64,000 bases of DNA from Girardinichthys multiradiatus (GCF_021462225.1 NC_061798.1:22094820-22158819), one strand, 5' to 3'. Numbered from the stretch's first letter, positions 19,601 through 29,629 are shown. Translations and numbers: made by a program. Notes: generated from the sequence alone by a model not told the origin.

Positions 19601-22600
19601 CTCAATGGAGAAATCGGTAACAGATTTATGATGCTGTTTTAGAACACTCAACTGTCGACCAGCACTAGACTTATCTGCCTCGGGGGGAAAAAGTCTGTGT
19701 AAACTCTTTGACAAAATCTTCAAAAGAACAACCAAACTCACGACACTCAGTAAATCGGGCTTCTGCCCACTTGTAATGCTTTGCCAGTCAATAAACTAAT
19801 AACATAAGAAATATTTACACTATCATGGGGAAATGAATGGGGGGAACAGTTGAAAACCAAAGAACACTGAAGCAAGAATCCCCCACATTTACCCACCTCA
19901 CCAGAAAACTTTTCTGGAGTAGGTGAAATGACATCACAAAAACAGGGAAGCTGACGAGAAACCGGTTGAACATCATCGCCCTCTACCGGAACGGAGGACT
20001 GGGAACCTGAGCACTGTTGCAACATGGACGCTATAAGATCTAGCTGTTGGTTAGCTTGTTGTTGTTGTTCTGTAAGGAAACGGAGAGACGAGTCATGTAA
20101 ATGGATTTGATTTGCTTGTTCAGTGAGTGTTCTCCGGAGTGCTTCTGCTGGGTCCTGTCGGCCAGAGTGTTCTGACATCGTTTTCGTAATAGCTCTGACC
20201 CACATACAGAGAACACTCCGGAGAGAGAATGTAAAGTTCTGAGGTTGTTTATTTGGTAAACAAAATGTACAGGGAACGTAAACAGGCGAAAACTCCGACT
20301 GTTGGGGAAGAGGGGAAGATAACTGGTAAATACAGGAAACACAGGTAGACGGCAAAAACCAAGAAATTTCGGGAAGGAAACATAAATGAATGGATGTGGT
20401 CAGGTCGCAAGGGATAGAGGGACTCGGGACTCAGGTTGTTGAAGTCCAGTCTATTTAGTTGATCATTAGGCAGTGACTTAATTGTGCTTGGAGAAAGGTG
20501 AGGCTGTTTCCTTGTGCTGATATGAGATGAGAGTTGCAGGAAACTGCCAGCTTGGTCCAAGATCCAGACAAAAACGAAGTAGAGAACGAAATCCACAAAA
20601 CGAAGTTAAACCAGAAAACACTTAGCTCACACAGTCCGTGGCTCAGAGACATAAATCCAGAAGTCCTGGTTCTTGGTCGGCAAAAACATAGGAACAAAGT
20701 TAATCCACAAAATGAGAGACGAAGCATAGACTTTGTATTGGCTGAGCTTGTTACCACAGAAGGCAAACACTCTGGTGTCAAAGTACTGGCAGCCTCTTGC
20801 ATAAATACTCTACCAAGCAATCAGCAGGATAAGTTGCACCTGTCACCCAGCACACCTGGGAAGTTCAGCACAGTCTGGAAAACACTGAGACACAAGTTAC
20901 AGGCACAAAAATACTCCAACACAACCCAGATCCGGACAAGTTTATTTTCAGTACTACAAATATTATGCCTTAGGTGGTTCTTTGAGTCTATATATTAAAC
21001 ATCAGTCTGTTATTTTGTTAAACAAATGCCTTTGAAAATCTTAAAACACTGCTAATGAATAAACTGCTAATGTTTATATTTTAATATAATAATTATACTC
21101 TATATTTATAATAATTGTTGTCAAGTTTCAATGGAAAGGTTAATAATCAGGCTAAATATCTGCAGGGTATTTTATGATAAGTTAAACACCTCCAAAAGAA
21201 TCATTAGACATTCTTTAGAACAACAGACTTTCTTTGTTTGCAGAAGAAAATTAAAGTCAATAACTTTACAGATCCTTCCCCCCTCCTTGGACCGGCACCT
21301 TAACATGGTGGAGGGGTTTGAGTGCTCGAATAATCCTAGAGGCTATGTTTTCTGGGGCTTAAATGCCCCTGGTAGGGTCTCCCATGGCAAACAGGCTCTA
21401 GGTGATGGGTCAGACAAGGAGCGGTTCAAGACACCCTCATGAGGACCATTACATTGAGGCACGTGACGTCGCCCGGTACTGCGGGGCCAGGGTCCCACCC
21501 TGGAGCCAGTCCTGGGGTCGGGACTCGTCGGAGAGCACCTGGTGGCTGGGTTGCTCCTCGTGGGACCAAGCCCAAATGAGAGATGCAAAGCCATCCCCCA
21601 GTGGGCCCACCACCTGCTGGGGGAACCTTGAGGGACTGGTGCAAAGAAGATTGGGCGGCAGACGAAGGTGGACACCTTGGCAGCCCGATCCCTGGATACT
21701 TAGGCTGTCTCTAGTAACATGGAATGTCACCTCGCTAGGGTGGAAGGTGCCTGAGCTTGTGCAGGAGGTTAAGAGATATCGACTAGAAATAGTCGGGCTC
21801 ACCTCCACGCACAGCGTGAGCTCTGGAACCCAGCTCCTCGAGTGGGGCTGGACTCTCTTCTACTCTGGAGTGGCCCGCGGGGAGAGGTGGTGAGCTGGGG
21901 TGGGTTTGCTTGTTGCCCCCCAGCTCAGCTGTCTCGTGTTGGCGTTTACCCCTTTGAATGAAAGGGTCGCATCCCTATGCCTTTGGGTTGGGGACAGGTC
22001 TTTGACTGTCGTTTCAGCCTATGGGCCGAGCGCTAGTGCGGAGTACCCGGCCTTCTTGTCGTCCCTGTCATTGATGCAGGATAGTGCCCCTCCATGGGAC
22101 GCCATTATTCTGCTGGGGGACTTCAACGCCCATCTGGGAAACGACAGTGACACCTGGAGAGGTGTGATCAGGAGGAATGGCCTCTCCAATCTGAATCCGA
22201 GTGGTGTTTCGTTTTCGGACTTCTGTGCTAGTCACGGATTGTCCATAATGAACACCATGTTCAACCATAAGGGTGTCCATCAGTGCACTTGGCACCAGGA
22301 CACCCTAGGCATGAGGTCAATGATTGACTTTGTTGTTGTGTAGTCAGACTTTCGGCCGCATGTTTTGGACACTCGAGTGAAGACACGGGCTGAGCTGTCC
22401 ACTGATCACCACCTGGTGGTGAGTTGGATCTGCTCGAAGAGGAGAAAACCGGACAGACTTAGCAGGCCAAAGCGCATAGTGAGGGTCTCCTGGGAATATC
22501 TGGCAGAACCCTCGGCCAGGGATGCATTCAACTCCCACCTCCGGGAGAGCCTTGACCAGATTCCGGGGGATATTAGAGATATAGAGTCCGAGTGGACCAT

Positions 22601-25600
22601 GTTCTCCACATCTTTTGTCAATGCTGCTGCTCGTAGCTACGGCCGCAATCCCCGAACCTGGTGGTGAGCACCGGCAGTAAGGGATGCTGTCAAGCCGAAG
22701 AAGGAGTCCTATCAGGCTCCCTGGTAAGGCCTATGCCAGGGTATTGGAGAGGAGAGTCCGGCTGATAGACGAACCCCGGCTTCAGGAGGAGCAGTGTGGT
22801 TTTTGTCCCGGCCGTGGAACACTGGACCAGCTCTATACCCTCTACAGGGTACTCGAGGGTTCATGGGAGTTTGCCCAACTGGTCCACATGTGTTTTGTGG
22901 ACCTGGAGAAGGCATTCGACTGTGTCCCTCGTGGTGCCCTGTGGGGGGTGCTCCAGGTGTATGAAATCGGGGGCCCTTTCATTAGGGGCCATCTGGTCTC
23001 TGTACAAGCGGAGCAAGAGTTTGGTCTGCATTGCCGGCACTAAGTCGGACTTGTTCCCAGTGCATAATGGACTCCAGCAGGGCTGCCCTTTGCCACCGGT
23101 CCTGTTCATAACTTTTATGGACAGGATTTCTAGGCACAGCCAAGGGCTGGAGGGGGTCTGGTTTGGGTGCCAGTGGATTTCATCTCTTCTTTTTGCAGAT
23201 GACGTGGTCCTGCTGGCTCCCTCTCGCCAAGACTGCGCAGGGGCAGTTTGCAGCCAAGTGTGAAGTGGCTGGGATGAAGATCAGATCCTTCAACTCCGAG
23301 GCCATGGTTCGCAGCCGAGTGTGAAGTGGCTGGGATGAAGATCAGATCCTCCAACTCCGAGGCCATGGTTCTCGACCTGAAGAGGGTGGCTTGTCCTCTT
23401 CAGGTTGGAGGGGAGTTCCTGCCTCAAGTGGAGGAGTTCAAGTACCTCCGGGGTCTTGTTCACGAGTGAGGGAAGAATGGAGCGGGAGATCAACAGACGG
23501 TTCGGTGTGGCTGCCGCAGTAAGGGGGATGCGTGGGCGGGCCATTGTGGTGAAGAGAGAGGTGAGCCGAAAAGCGAAGCTCGGGATTTATCGGTCGGTCT
23601 ACGTTCCTACCCTCACCTATGGCCAAGAACTTATGGTCATGACCGAAAGAACGAGATCCTGGAAAGTGATCCTGGAGACCCTACGGAGGAAGGGAAATGA
23701 GCTTCCTCCATAGGGTGGCCGGGCACTCCCTTAGAGATAGGATGAGGAGCTCGGCCATGCGGGAGGGGCTCGGAGTAGAGCCGCTGCTCCTCCACATCGA
23801 GAGGAGCCAGTTAAAGGTGGCTCGGGCATCTATACTGGATGCCTCATGGACGCCTCCCACCGGTAGATAGAGATAGAGATTTTTACCTGTACAGAGCTGA
23901 CGCTGATCACCTCCCTGAGGACAATCCAGGTGACGCTCTCCAGCAGGGGTGGAGTTGTTAGGGAGCCCTCATAAGTCCAATAATCCAGAGAATGTGGAAG
24001 AAGAGTCTTTGCATCAAAGTTAGAGAAGGTTGTCTGCTTTCCCTAAAGGATTCAGGAAGGAGGTTGTGAAATCAAGAGGCCAAATGAAGAAAGGGAAAGA
24101 AAAGGTATTCAGTTTTTCAAGTTTATTAAATCCTCTTTAAAGAAAGCATGGAAAGCTCTCCTTTACCTTCGTCTTGACAAAGTCTAGGGCATCCAGAACT
24201 TTCTGAAGCTGGGGGTTGGGTGCGCCAATCTAAATCAAAATGTAACACATAATATAGGTCTTTTAGTATTAATTTGGTTTAAATGCACCACTATTTTAGT
24301 TCCTCTTCTCCAACTGTTGACAGTTTCCCAACCGCACACTGTAGTGCAGGGCCAGATTGAGTTGCATGAGCAGATAATGATTAGTTACCTTGAGGAAGAC
24401 CCCAATCACGGCCAGTCCATCGTCCTTGTCAGCAGCCTTTCTAAAGCTAGAGTATTTGGTATTCCAGTGCACCAGGTGAAGCTGAGTAAAGAAAGACCAG
24501 GTATGCAGTAAATTAAAGCTATTTAGTTGCAATTTGAACAGAATATTTTAATATTATAATTATTTCTATATATGATAGCAAAAACATAATTTAAATCAGG
24601 CTTAACCAATTTCCTTACATTTGTAATTGACTTAAAACTGTAACTGATGACAGAACTAATAGCTAAAATCCAGAAGTAGGTAATAACTAGTTACATTTAC
24701 GAGAGTAGAGTGTTACAGTTACATTTAATAAAGTAGTGTTTCTGAAAATAATTTACTTCTAGAAGTAGTTTTACTGCACTGTATGTTTTACTTCTTATTA
24801 AGTAATATTATTTTGAAGTAATACCACTCATGCTTTAGTACAATTTCTGGCTACTCTTTCTACCCCTAGTTACTTCACTGTATGAAGAACAAAGATGTTT
24901 TCACCCAAAATGCACCAGACACAGGCACACACAGTTTGTGGTAAAGCAAGACTTCCTATAACCAAACTACATTATCACAAAAGTATTTTTCACTTAATGA
25001 GCCTGCCATGCCATTCTGGGGTCAAGGGAATATACAGTAAACAGTAGATAATGATACTGGATGTACTTTGCACTGTTGTAGCATTTATGCATGATTCTTA
25101 GTAAATATTTGTTTCAGTAGCTCTATCTAGTGAAAAAAGTTTAATTGGAAATGTGAGGTTCTTTATTAAGTTTGTTGTTGGATATTCCAGTTGTTTATTT
25201 CTGCTCATTTTTATAATTTTAAATTTTAATGCTAAAATACCAGAAGTTGCACATAACTTTATGTTTTTGCCTGTGTAGTGACATAATTTTGGGCAAATGA
25301 AAACAGATAAGCAAACAGCTACTAAGTACATCAATAGTATTTTTACAAAATTCTTCTTTACTCTTCGTAGGGTTGAATAGCCTACTTTTTTTAAATAATC
25401 ATAATTAAATCTACTTGAGTAAAAACATATTCAAATAATGCTACTCTTACTTGAGTACAGTTAATGGTTGTTCTCCCTCCTCTGCTTAAGCCTCTTTACA
25501 AACTGCACCCATACACAAGACCTCCTTAAAACCCCTTTGTGATTTCTTATTGTAGATAATAAAAGCAAAATATGACAACCACAATTGTTATTTAAACCTT

Positions 25601-28576
25601 TATTCTTAAAGACAAGTTGTAGCTCTTTGTTCAACATGGAGATTTAAAGAAATCTTACTGTATGCTGATATCCAAGACCCACTGAAACAACTAGAGAAAA
25701 CCTAGTGACTTGAATACCTCACAAGGGAACTGGGCCCCATCAACATTGTGCTCAGAGCCTCTGTCGTCACTGGCTCCCCAGTGGAAATGAAACTGGTTCA
25801 AGCGGTATGTTCCACAAATGGGACCTCCAGTCAGAGCTGGTGGAAATAACACAACAGAGTCACTGAAGATAAAGTCAGGAACAAAAAACTAAAAACATTT
25901 GTCTGTCTATGTTCATCCATAGTTTTTGTTAGTTTGGTCTTAAAACCCAAACGTTCTGGACTGCCCCAGAGTTATCAACAGAGAAAACCAAAAATAAAAG
26001 AAGCATAAAGTGGTAATTGTGCATAATAATTCAAATGCAGAGCTTTTATTTTGACAAAGAAACAGTTTTTATTTTGAAGGAGACTGCCATCAGCCTTTTC
26101 TTAGATTTGCACACTTTTGTGTATGATTATGTTGATTCATGATTTAATACAAACATTGGTAGAATGTGAAGTTTTTGGAAATACAGGAACTTCCAAGCAA
26201 GGGCTACAAATTATATTGTCTGTGTTTTGGGTATTTCAGATTGTCATAAATACACACTTTTCATGTCAATAAGATATTCATCCTGTGGGATGGCGTCTTA
26301 CAGCAGTAGATGCCCACATATGATACAGATGGTGCAGACAGTGGTCAAGATGCTAATGGTCACAGAAAGTCTTGGCAACATTAATATCATGATGAGGTTT
26401 CCTAAGTAAATCAGTCTATTTGATTTAATTGAACAGATTACATACAAACTGGATTTTCTCTCTTTATTTTTCTAACATACCTTCAGACAACATTTGTTGA
26501 AAATCAGCTCTATATAAATAATCTGTAGTGAATTAATGTGGTGCAACCCCTGTCTTAAATACATATCTACTTACTGAGGTCAGTGGTAAAGAGACTGTGG
26601 AGAAAAGGCTACTGTTGCCAGGGGTAACTGCTTAAACTAATATTACCTAATGAAAACTAAATTGAAATATAAGAACCTACAATTTCTTCTTTATTTTTGA
26701 CATTTGGTTTTCTAAATCACAATTTTTTTACAATAAGATCTTATACAATCAAGATGATGTAAAGTCAGCTGTCTGTATAGCATATTGCACTTTATATCTT
26801 AGTTACCATGATTACTGATGGTAGACACATTTGAATTCACCCAATGATAAGACAGCTAACCATTCAAAAAGGCCCAAAACAAAAAAATCATAATGTCACA
26901 GTTTAGCTCCTAACATCCTAACTTCAAGTAATGGTAAAATCATTAAAAAAGTCCTTAAATAGTGCATTCTTTTTCACAATTCTTAATCTTTTCTTGGAGT
27001 CCTGTTTGCTATCTTTAGCCTTTCATCCAACAAACCAAACACCCACCCTGTTCCTACTGCTGGGAAGAGCTTCTTGTGTGAGCGTATTACTGTTACAGGC
27101 TGAACATGCTAGAAAGTTAAGAGCTTTAATAATATGCATTACTATTAAAACTCTGGCAATGTGTGATGATAAAAAATCATTCAGTAAAAGGAAAGTGTAA
27201 TAATTTAAAACCAGCTAAATGCAGCAAAAAGACAACCTTGGATTGACATATCTAGACAACATTTACAAAATAATAATAACCAAACTATATCTGCTGTAAG
27301 ACAGACTGATACAGGAGATCCTTACAAAACAAAATAAATCAATTTAACAAAATACATGTGCATAAATAAATGGGTTTTTTTTTGGGCTCTCTAGTCTCAA
27401 AGTAGGAGGTGGACATTGCTTACTAGAGTTGTCAGTGTCATCCACAAAGTCCACCTGGAAGGACTGTCCGTTGTTGAGAATGTCCCTGGAATTGTAGGGG
27501 TCATACTTGATTTTCAGAGGCTTCAGAGATGGGTCATATTGGGCCTCCTTGGTAACAATGTTGATGGGAGACTGTCTGGGACCCTTCGCATTTGGAAACC
27601 TTTCCAGCCATGTGTCAGGTCCTACAAATAATAAAAAAATAACTTCAATTAAAGCACCTTTAAAAACAGGAGTTACTAAGTGCTTCACAAGATAAGATTT
27701 AAAAACAATGAGAAGGTAAAAAGCAAGTAATAAAATACAAGAAAACACAAATACACACAGGTAATTGAATAATTAAATCTGAGATCAAATTGAAAAATAT
27801 TCCAAACAAACTGATACGTGAATGTGGAGGCGAGAGAAAAATCCTGGTCATGAAAAATGTATTTAAAAGAGAATTTAAAACATAGGAATGATGTGTAAGT
27901 CTGATCTGAAGATCATGAACAATTTTAAAAATCCTAATCTGATTACAGACAGTGCTATAATTATTTTTTAAAGCAGCAATACAGGTGTACAAAATCCCTC
28001 ATTACTAAAATACAAGCAAATAAAAGCATACTTTAGAAATAGCTAAGTGCTATACATGGCAGTACTATTTACTTCTACCAGAGGAGCAATATTTAAAACA
28101 CACTTATTCCAGTCTGAAACGGGTAGAAATGAAGCCCTGTTTGAGCTTAAATTTCAGCTGAATATGTAAAAATCTGTTGATTTCCTGTTGATTCCTGTAA
28201 AATTTAATGCATTCAATTACTGCCTGTTAGTAAGATTAATAAATTGAGAATTTAATTATTCAAATAAGGAACTGCCCTAATTAATATGTGTCTCTTCATG
28301 TTCTATTTAACTAATTGTAAACCTCCACTAAATGCAAGAACACATTTTTTGTGGGCAGTCTTAGCTGCATATGCAAGAATTGTGCAAAAGACTTTATGAA
28401 GTTGTTATTGAAGAGTGGTTGATTATAGTTACATTTTTCTAGGTTGTCTCTGGTATGGTACAGAGCTTCAGCGTGGTGGAAGATTTTTAACCAATCAGGA
28501 TTTAGCTGCATAATGTTGATATGGATGCTGTAAAATGCTCACCGTTGGTTGGTCCGTATCCCCACGCATTAGACAT
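13488..28576 (-). CDS. ca2-like: Cytosolic alpha-carbonic anhydrase, complete, 7 exons
   Basis: Catalyses reversible hydration of CO2 to bicarbonate and a proton in the cytosol, serving acid-base balance, ion transport and gas exchange. Seven coding exons (34, 198, 119, 93, 63, 156, 120 nt) give 783 nt or 260 residues, the standard CA2 length. Introns interrupt at the classic CA positions and all are GT-AG. Zinc ligands are His94 and His96 in FHFHWG and His119 in HLVHW; Glu106, Glu117, Thr199, Trp209 and Tyr7 are kept. Residue 64, the proton-shuttle His of fast isozymes, is Gln. No signal peptide or membrane segment is seen. Intron 6 is 10.3 kb and full of transposons. The protein fits the teleost CA1/CA2/cahz group; which paralogue cannot be settled here. 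Confidence 0.97.
14282..14648 (-). mobile_element. SINE family A, full length with TSD
   Basis: Full copy on the minus strand: (GACT)n tail at 14282, body, B box and A box near 14640. It is flanked by an exact duplication ATTTTTAAATC(A) at 14270-14281 and 14649-14660, showing retrotransposition into intron 6. Confidence 0.92.
14661..15099. other. Intron 6 sequence, nothing recognised
   Basis: AT-rich intronic DNA with short homopolymer runs. Confidence 0.4.
15100..16353 (-). mobile_element. Tc1-like transposon relic, interrupted by a SINE
   Basis: Reads like the reverse complement of a fish Tc1-like transposase region, for example GATTCTCATTTAGACTGAGG and GGTCTGGACTTTGA, CTTGGCAGG, and TGTGAGATGTTCAAAACTTG, heavily decayed. 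The far end resembles the usual terminal sequence (TGAATACATTTCCAAG) near 16340. No open transposase frame remains. A SINE sits at 15857-16113, and a Gypsy element inserted 25 bp beyond this end. Confidence 0.75.
15857..16113 (+). mobile_element. tRNA-derived SINE (family C)
   Basis: Contains TTGCAATCCGAACGTTGCGG, a B-box-like GGTTTGATTCT, then CCTGGGCAAGACACCTAACC, and GCAAAGCGCTTTGAGTGG ending GTGCTATATAAATTCAG. This 3' sequence is typical of a widespread fish SINE. It interrupts the Tc1-like relic. Confidence 0.8.
16424..17550 (-). pseudogene. Gypsy integrase (broken)
   Basis: A degraded zinc-finger part ([12 protein letters not shown], later CYLCQK) is followed by the core frame 16728-17231: first Asp in MDFITGLP, second in [11 protein letters not shown], Glu in NGQTERLNQ, so the D,D,E triad is present. 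Downstream, another frame carries the C-terminal SRRF-like and [13 protein letters not shown] segments that end near 16430. No chromodomain is seen. Frameshifts around 16735 and 17300 disable it. Confidence 0.87.
17551..18552 (-). pseudogene. Gypsy reverse transcriptase with RNase H deletion
   Basis: The frame from 18552 shows [51 protein letters not shown] (first catalytic Asp) and [17 protein letters not shown]. The active-site box reads FVDLDDI and then a stop, where family members have Tyr-Leu-Asp-Asp: the Tyr is changed to Asp. The thumb continues in another frame ([28 protein letters not shown]) to about 17730, where the sequence jumps to a late part of pol, so most of RNase H is missing. 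Confidence 0.88.
18791..19178 (-). pseudogene. Gypsy aspartic protease (remnant)
   Basis: The open block 18791-19096 contains [14 protein letters not shown], the catalytic D-S-G box of retropepsins, and ends with the [13 protein letters not shown] segment that normally marks the start of the RT region. No recognisable start of its own; it belongs to the gag-pol polyprotein. Confidence 0.8.
19179..20178 (-). pseudogene. Gypsy gag (broken)
   Basis: Starts at ATG 20176-20178, which overlaps the last bases of the [19 protein letters not shown] is followed by a Gln-rich coil, then the capsid in two other frames (19532-19741 and 19179-19544). A nucleocapsid knuckle reads [14 protein letters not shown], where the His of the CCHC motif is replaced by Tyr. 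At least two frameshifts break it. In the intact family it packages the element RNA. Confidence 0.85.
20173..20938 (-). repeat. 5' LTR of the Gypsy element
   Basis: Begins TGTCCGGATCTGG and ends CGATGTCA at the gag start. AATAAA lies at 20246-20251 on the minus strand. Its last 45 bases recur at 16379-16423 as the 3' LTR remnant. Confidence 0.85.
20944..21274. other. Intron 6 sequence, nothing recognised
   Basis: AT-rich intronic DNA between the Gypsy element and the LINE. Confidence 0.4.
21696..22667 (+). pseudogene. LINE apurinic-like endonuclease (broken)
   Basis: Frame with [16 protein letters not shown] at the start, [36 protein letters not shown] (catalytic GDFN) and [19 protein letters not shown] (conserved CTW and D). 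STDHHLVV carries the catalytic His. In-frame stops occur at 21891 (TGA), 22341 (TAG) and 22665 (TGA). This domain would nick target DNA to prime reverse transcription. Confidence 0.85.
22684..23713 (+). pseudogene. LINE reverse transcriptase (deleted and frameshifted)
   Basis: Begins abruptly at RT fingers ([17 protein letters not shown]); the several hundred bases that normally join endonuclease to RT are deleted. [17 protein letters not shown] and [16 protein letters not shown] hold the first catalytic Asp; after a frameshift near 22990 the frame shows [13 protein letters not shown] and [11 protein letters not shown] with the catalytic FADD. A C-terminal stretch follows in the frame 23405-23713 ([19 protein letters not shown]). 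Confidence 0.85.
23250..23370 (+). repeat. 61-bp tandem duplication inside the LINE
   Basis: Copies at 23250-23309 and 23311-23370 differ at two positions only (GCAGCCAAGTG against GCAGCCGAGTG, and CCTTC against CCTCC). It lies just after the FADD box and shifts the frame. Confidence 0.9.
23887..24042 (-). CDS. ca2-like: Carbonic anhydrase exon 6
   Basis: 156 nt, the usual size. Acceptor CTTTAG, donor CAG|GTAAAA. Encodes [27 protein letters not shown] with Thr199 and Thr200 of the active site, and SVTWIVLRE with Trp209. The LINE 3' end begins only about 6 bp past the exon boundary in the intron. Confidence 0.97.
24167..24229 (-). CDS. ca2-like: Carbonic anhydrase exon 5
   Basis: 63 nt, the usual small exon. 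Acceptor ATTTAG, donor AAG|GTAAAG. Encodes [20 protein letters not shown] and K. Confidence 0.97.
24389..24481 (-). CDS. ca2-like: Carbonic anhydrase exon 4
   Basis: 93 nt. Acceptor TACTCAG, donor AAG|GTAACT. Encodes [13 protein letters not shown], with the third zinc ligand His119, then [11 protein letters not shown]. Confidence 0.97.
24660..25460. repeat. ACTT/AAGT-rich dispersed repeat in intron 3
   Basis: Repeated motifs TAACTAGTTACATTTA, AGTAGTTTTACT and CTACTTGAGTAAAA in both orientations are typical of a fish non-autonomous DNA repeat. Similar motifs recur at about 33760-33790. Ends are not resolvable by eye. Confidence 0.4.
25718..25836 (-). CDS. ca2-like: Carbonic anhydrase exon 3
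   Basis: 119 nt, the usual size. Acceptor CCACCAG, donor GAG|GTATTC. Encodes [19 protein letters not shown] with zinc ligands His94 and His96, and SDDRGSEH with Glu106. Confidence 0.97.
25837..27423. other. Carbonic anhydrase intron 2, nothing recognised
   Basis: AT-rich intron with no repeat that I can name. Confidence 0.5.
27424..27621 (-). CDS. ca2-like: Carbonic anhydrase exon 2
   Basis: 198 nt, the usual size of CA exon 2. Acceptor TTTGTAG, donor A|GTAAGC. Encodes [20 protein letters not shown] onward to [10 protein letters not shown]. Contains ILNNGQSF: the Gln is residue 64, where active CA2 has His. Confidence 0.97.
27622..28542. other. Carbonic anhydrase intron 1, nothing recognised
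   Basis: AT-rich intron of 921 bp without recognised features. Confidence 0.5.
28543..28576 (-). CDS. ca2-like: Carbonic anhydrase exon 1
   Basis: ATG at 28574-28576; encodes [11 protein letters not shown] plus the first base of a Gly codon, including conserved Trp5 and Tyr7. Donor is G|GTGAGC. The N-terminus is typical of cytosolic CAs and confirms the start. Confidence 0.95.
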
Positions 28577-28668
28577 GGCTGCTTCTGCTGTAGACCCCCT
28601 GTATCAGAGATGAATGATTAATCCACGCAGAATGTGTTCATGTGAATGGTAATGGGTGTTTGTAGCGC

Positions 28669-28678
28669 TTTATAAAGA
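28669..28678 (-). promoter_or_regulatory. Possible TATA box of the carbonic anhydrase gene
   Basis: A CTTTATAAAG palindrome about 95 bp upstream of the start codon. With a start site about 30 bp further on, the 5' UTR would be some 60-65 nt. Position is plausible but unproven. Confidence 0.4.
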
Positions 28679-29133
28679 AACAGTCCTGAAGCTGATGGGC
28701 TGGGCTTTCTGGCCGTTTAATAAGGTGGAAAAACGGGCATAGCGGTGCGAGGACTGCGTCTCATCTCCAGACTGCAATCGTGTTTTGAATATGAAGAGTC
28801 AGAGTGTCCACACCGACCCTGAAATTGTTTTTTTCTCCCCCCTTATATAGAGATAGATCAATCCCTTGCGCCTCTACCCAGTCCACACATCAATCGCATA
28901 TCAACTCTGGCATCTTGCACTGATCTCTGTGGTTCCGGACCAAATGTGTCAAACCCCTCGAAGATTTTGTGGCAATAACAGTTTCTTTTCATCTGTTGCC
29001 AGCTTTTAGCTTGGTTATCCCCATGGTTATTTGTACTCATGCAGGCATGTGCAGGGTTATCATAGGCCAAAACGGACACAATTTGATAAACAAATAATTT
29101 TGAATTTTAAATGTGAAAATTGCAATGAACCAT

Positions 29134-29168
<35 letters not shown>

Positions 29169-29629
29169 TATTACAATTTTCGTTCTTTCCATGTAAAAAT
29201 ACATAGCTACTTCAGTATTTATTTATTTTAATAGTCCTGTGTTGCAGCACATCATGAATTATTTTCTATAAATCTGTAAATATAAATGTACTGTTCTAAA
29301 GCCTGTTTATTTGCCCTTATATTGCACCACATTTGTGAGGTACATGCATCTGTAGGTTGAGCAGCAGAGTTAGGTATGTATGTTGTGTCTATGAAAATCT
29401 GTTCAAATCTTCAGCCAATGCCAAGGAACTCATTCTGCCACAGATTATTGTCTGGTGTCTTTTTCCTTCGTATGATTGACATTTGTAGATACAAAACATC
29501 CTGGCAAATTCAAAATTATTAATTTAATAAGAGAAAATTGTGCAGAAGATAGGGTTAGATGAGACAGAAGACTCTCTGTGGTGAACCTTGAAAGAGAAAA
29601 GCCAAAATAAGAAGAAGGTTCATTTAATA
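28679..29629. other. Upstream flank of carbonic anhydrase, with (TA)n
   Basis: Upstream region that may carry regulatory sites; none can be named. A (TA)n run of about 28 bp lies at 29136-29164. Confidence 0.4.

Larger units (their letters stand above)
16379..20938 (-). mobile_element. Ty3/Gypsy LTR retrotransposon with 5-bp TSD
   Basis: A minus-strand element of 4,560 bp. Ends are TGTCCGG (at 20938) and CGATGACA (at 16379), flanked by an exact AAACT duplication (minus strand) at 20939-20943 and 16374-16378. The 5' LTR is about 766 bp. Only the last 45 bp of the 3' LTR remain (16379-16423). Domain order is gag, protease, RT, integrase; most of the RNase H is deleted. All genes carry stops or frameshifts. 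It inserted in the same orientation as the host gene, inside its intron 6. Confidence 0.95.
21275..23880 (+). mobile_element. APE-type LINE (RTE/Rex3-like), damaged
   Basis: Plus-strand non-LTR retrotransposon with an endonuclease region followed by RT. The start GGACCGGCACCTTAACATGG is the 5' end I recognise from fish LINEs, and the 3' end is a short GATAGA-rich tail. RTE-type elements end in such short tandem repeats, hence the tentative assignment. Stops, a deletion between endonuclease and RT, and an internal 61-bp duplication make it inactive. It lies antisense to the host gene, and its tail begins about 6 bp inside intron 6. Confidence 0.88.

Noticed and set aside
21449..23626. Minus-strand frames across the LINE
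   Set aside because: Antisense shadows; only the plus strand carries endonuclease and RT motifs.
27344..27748. 134-codon minus-strand frame with a hydrophobic N-terminus, as a secreted protein
   Set aside because: It is carbonic anhydrase exon 2 plus translated intron on both sides; splice sites at 27621 and 27424 fit the CA gene exactly.
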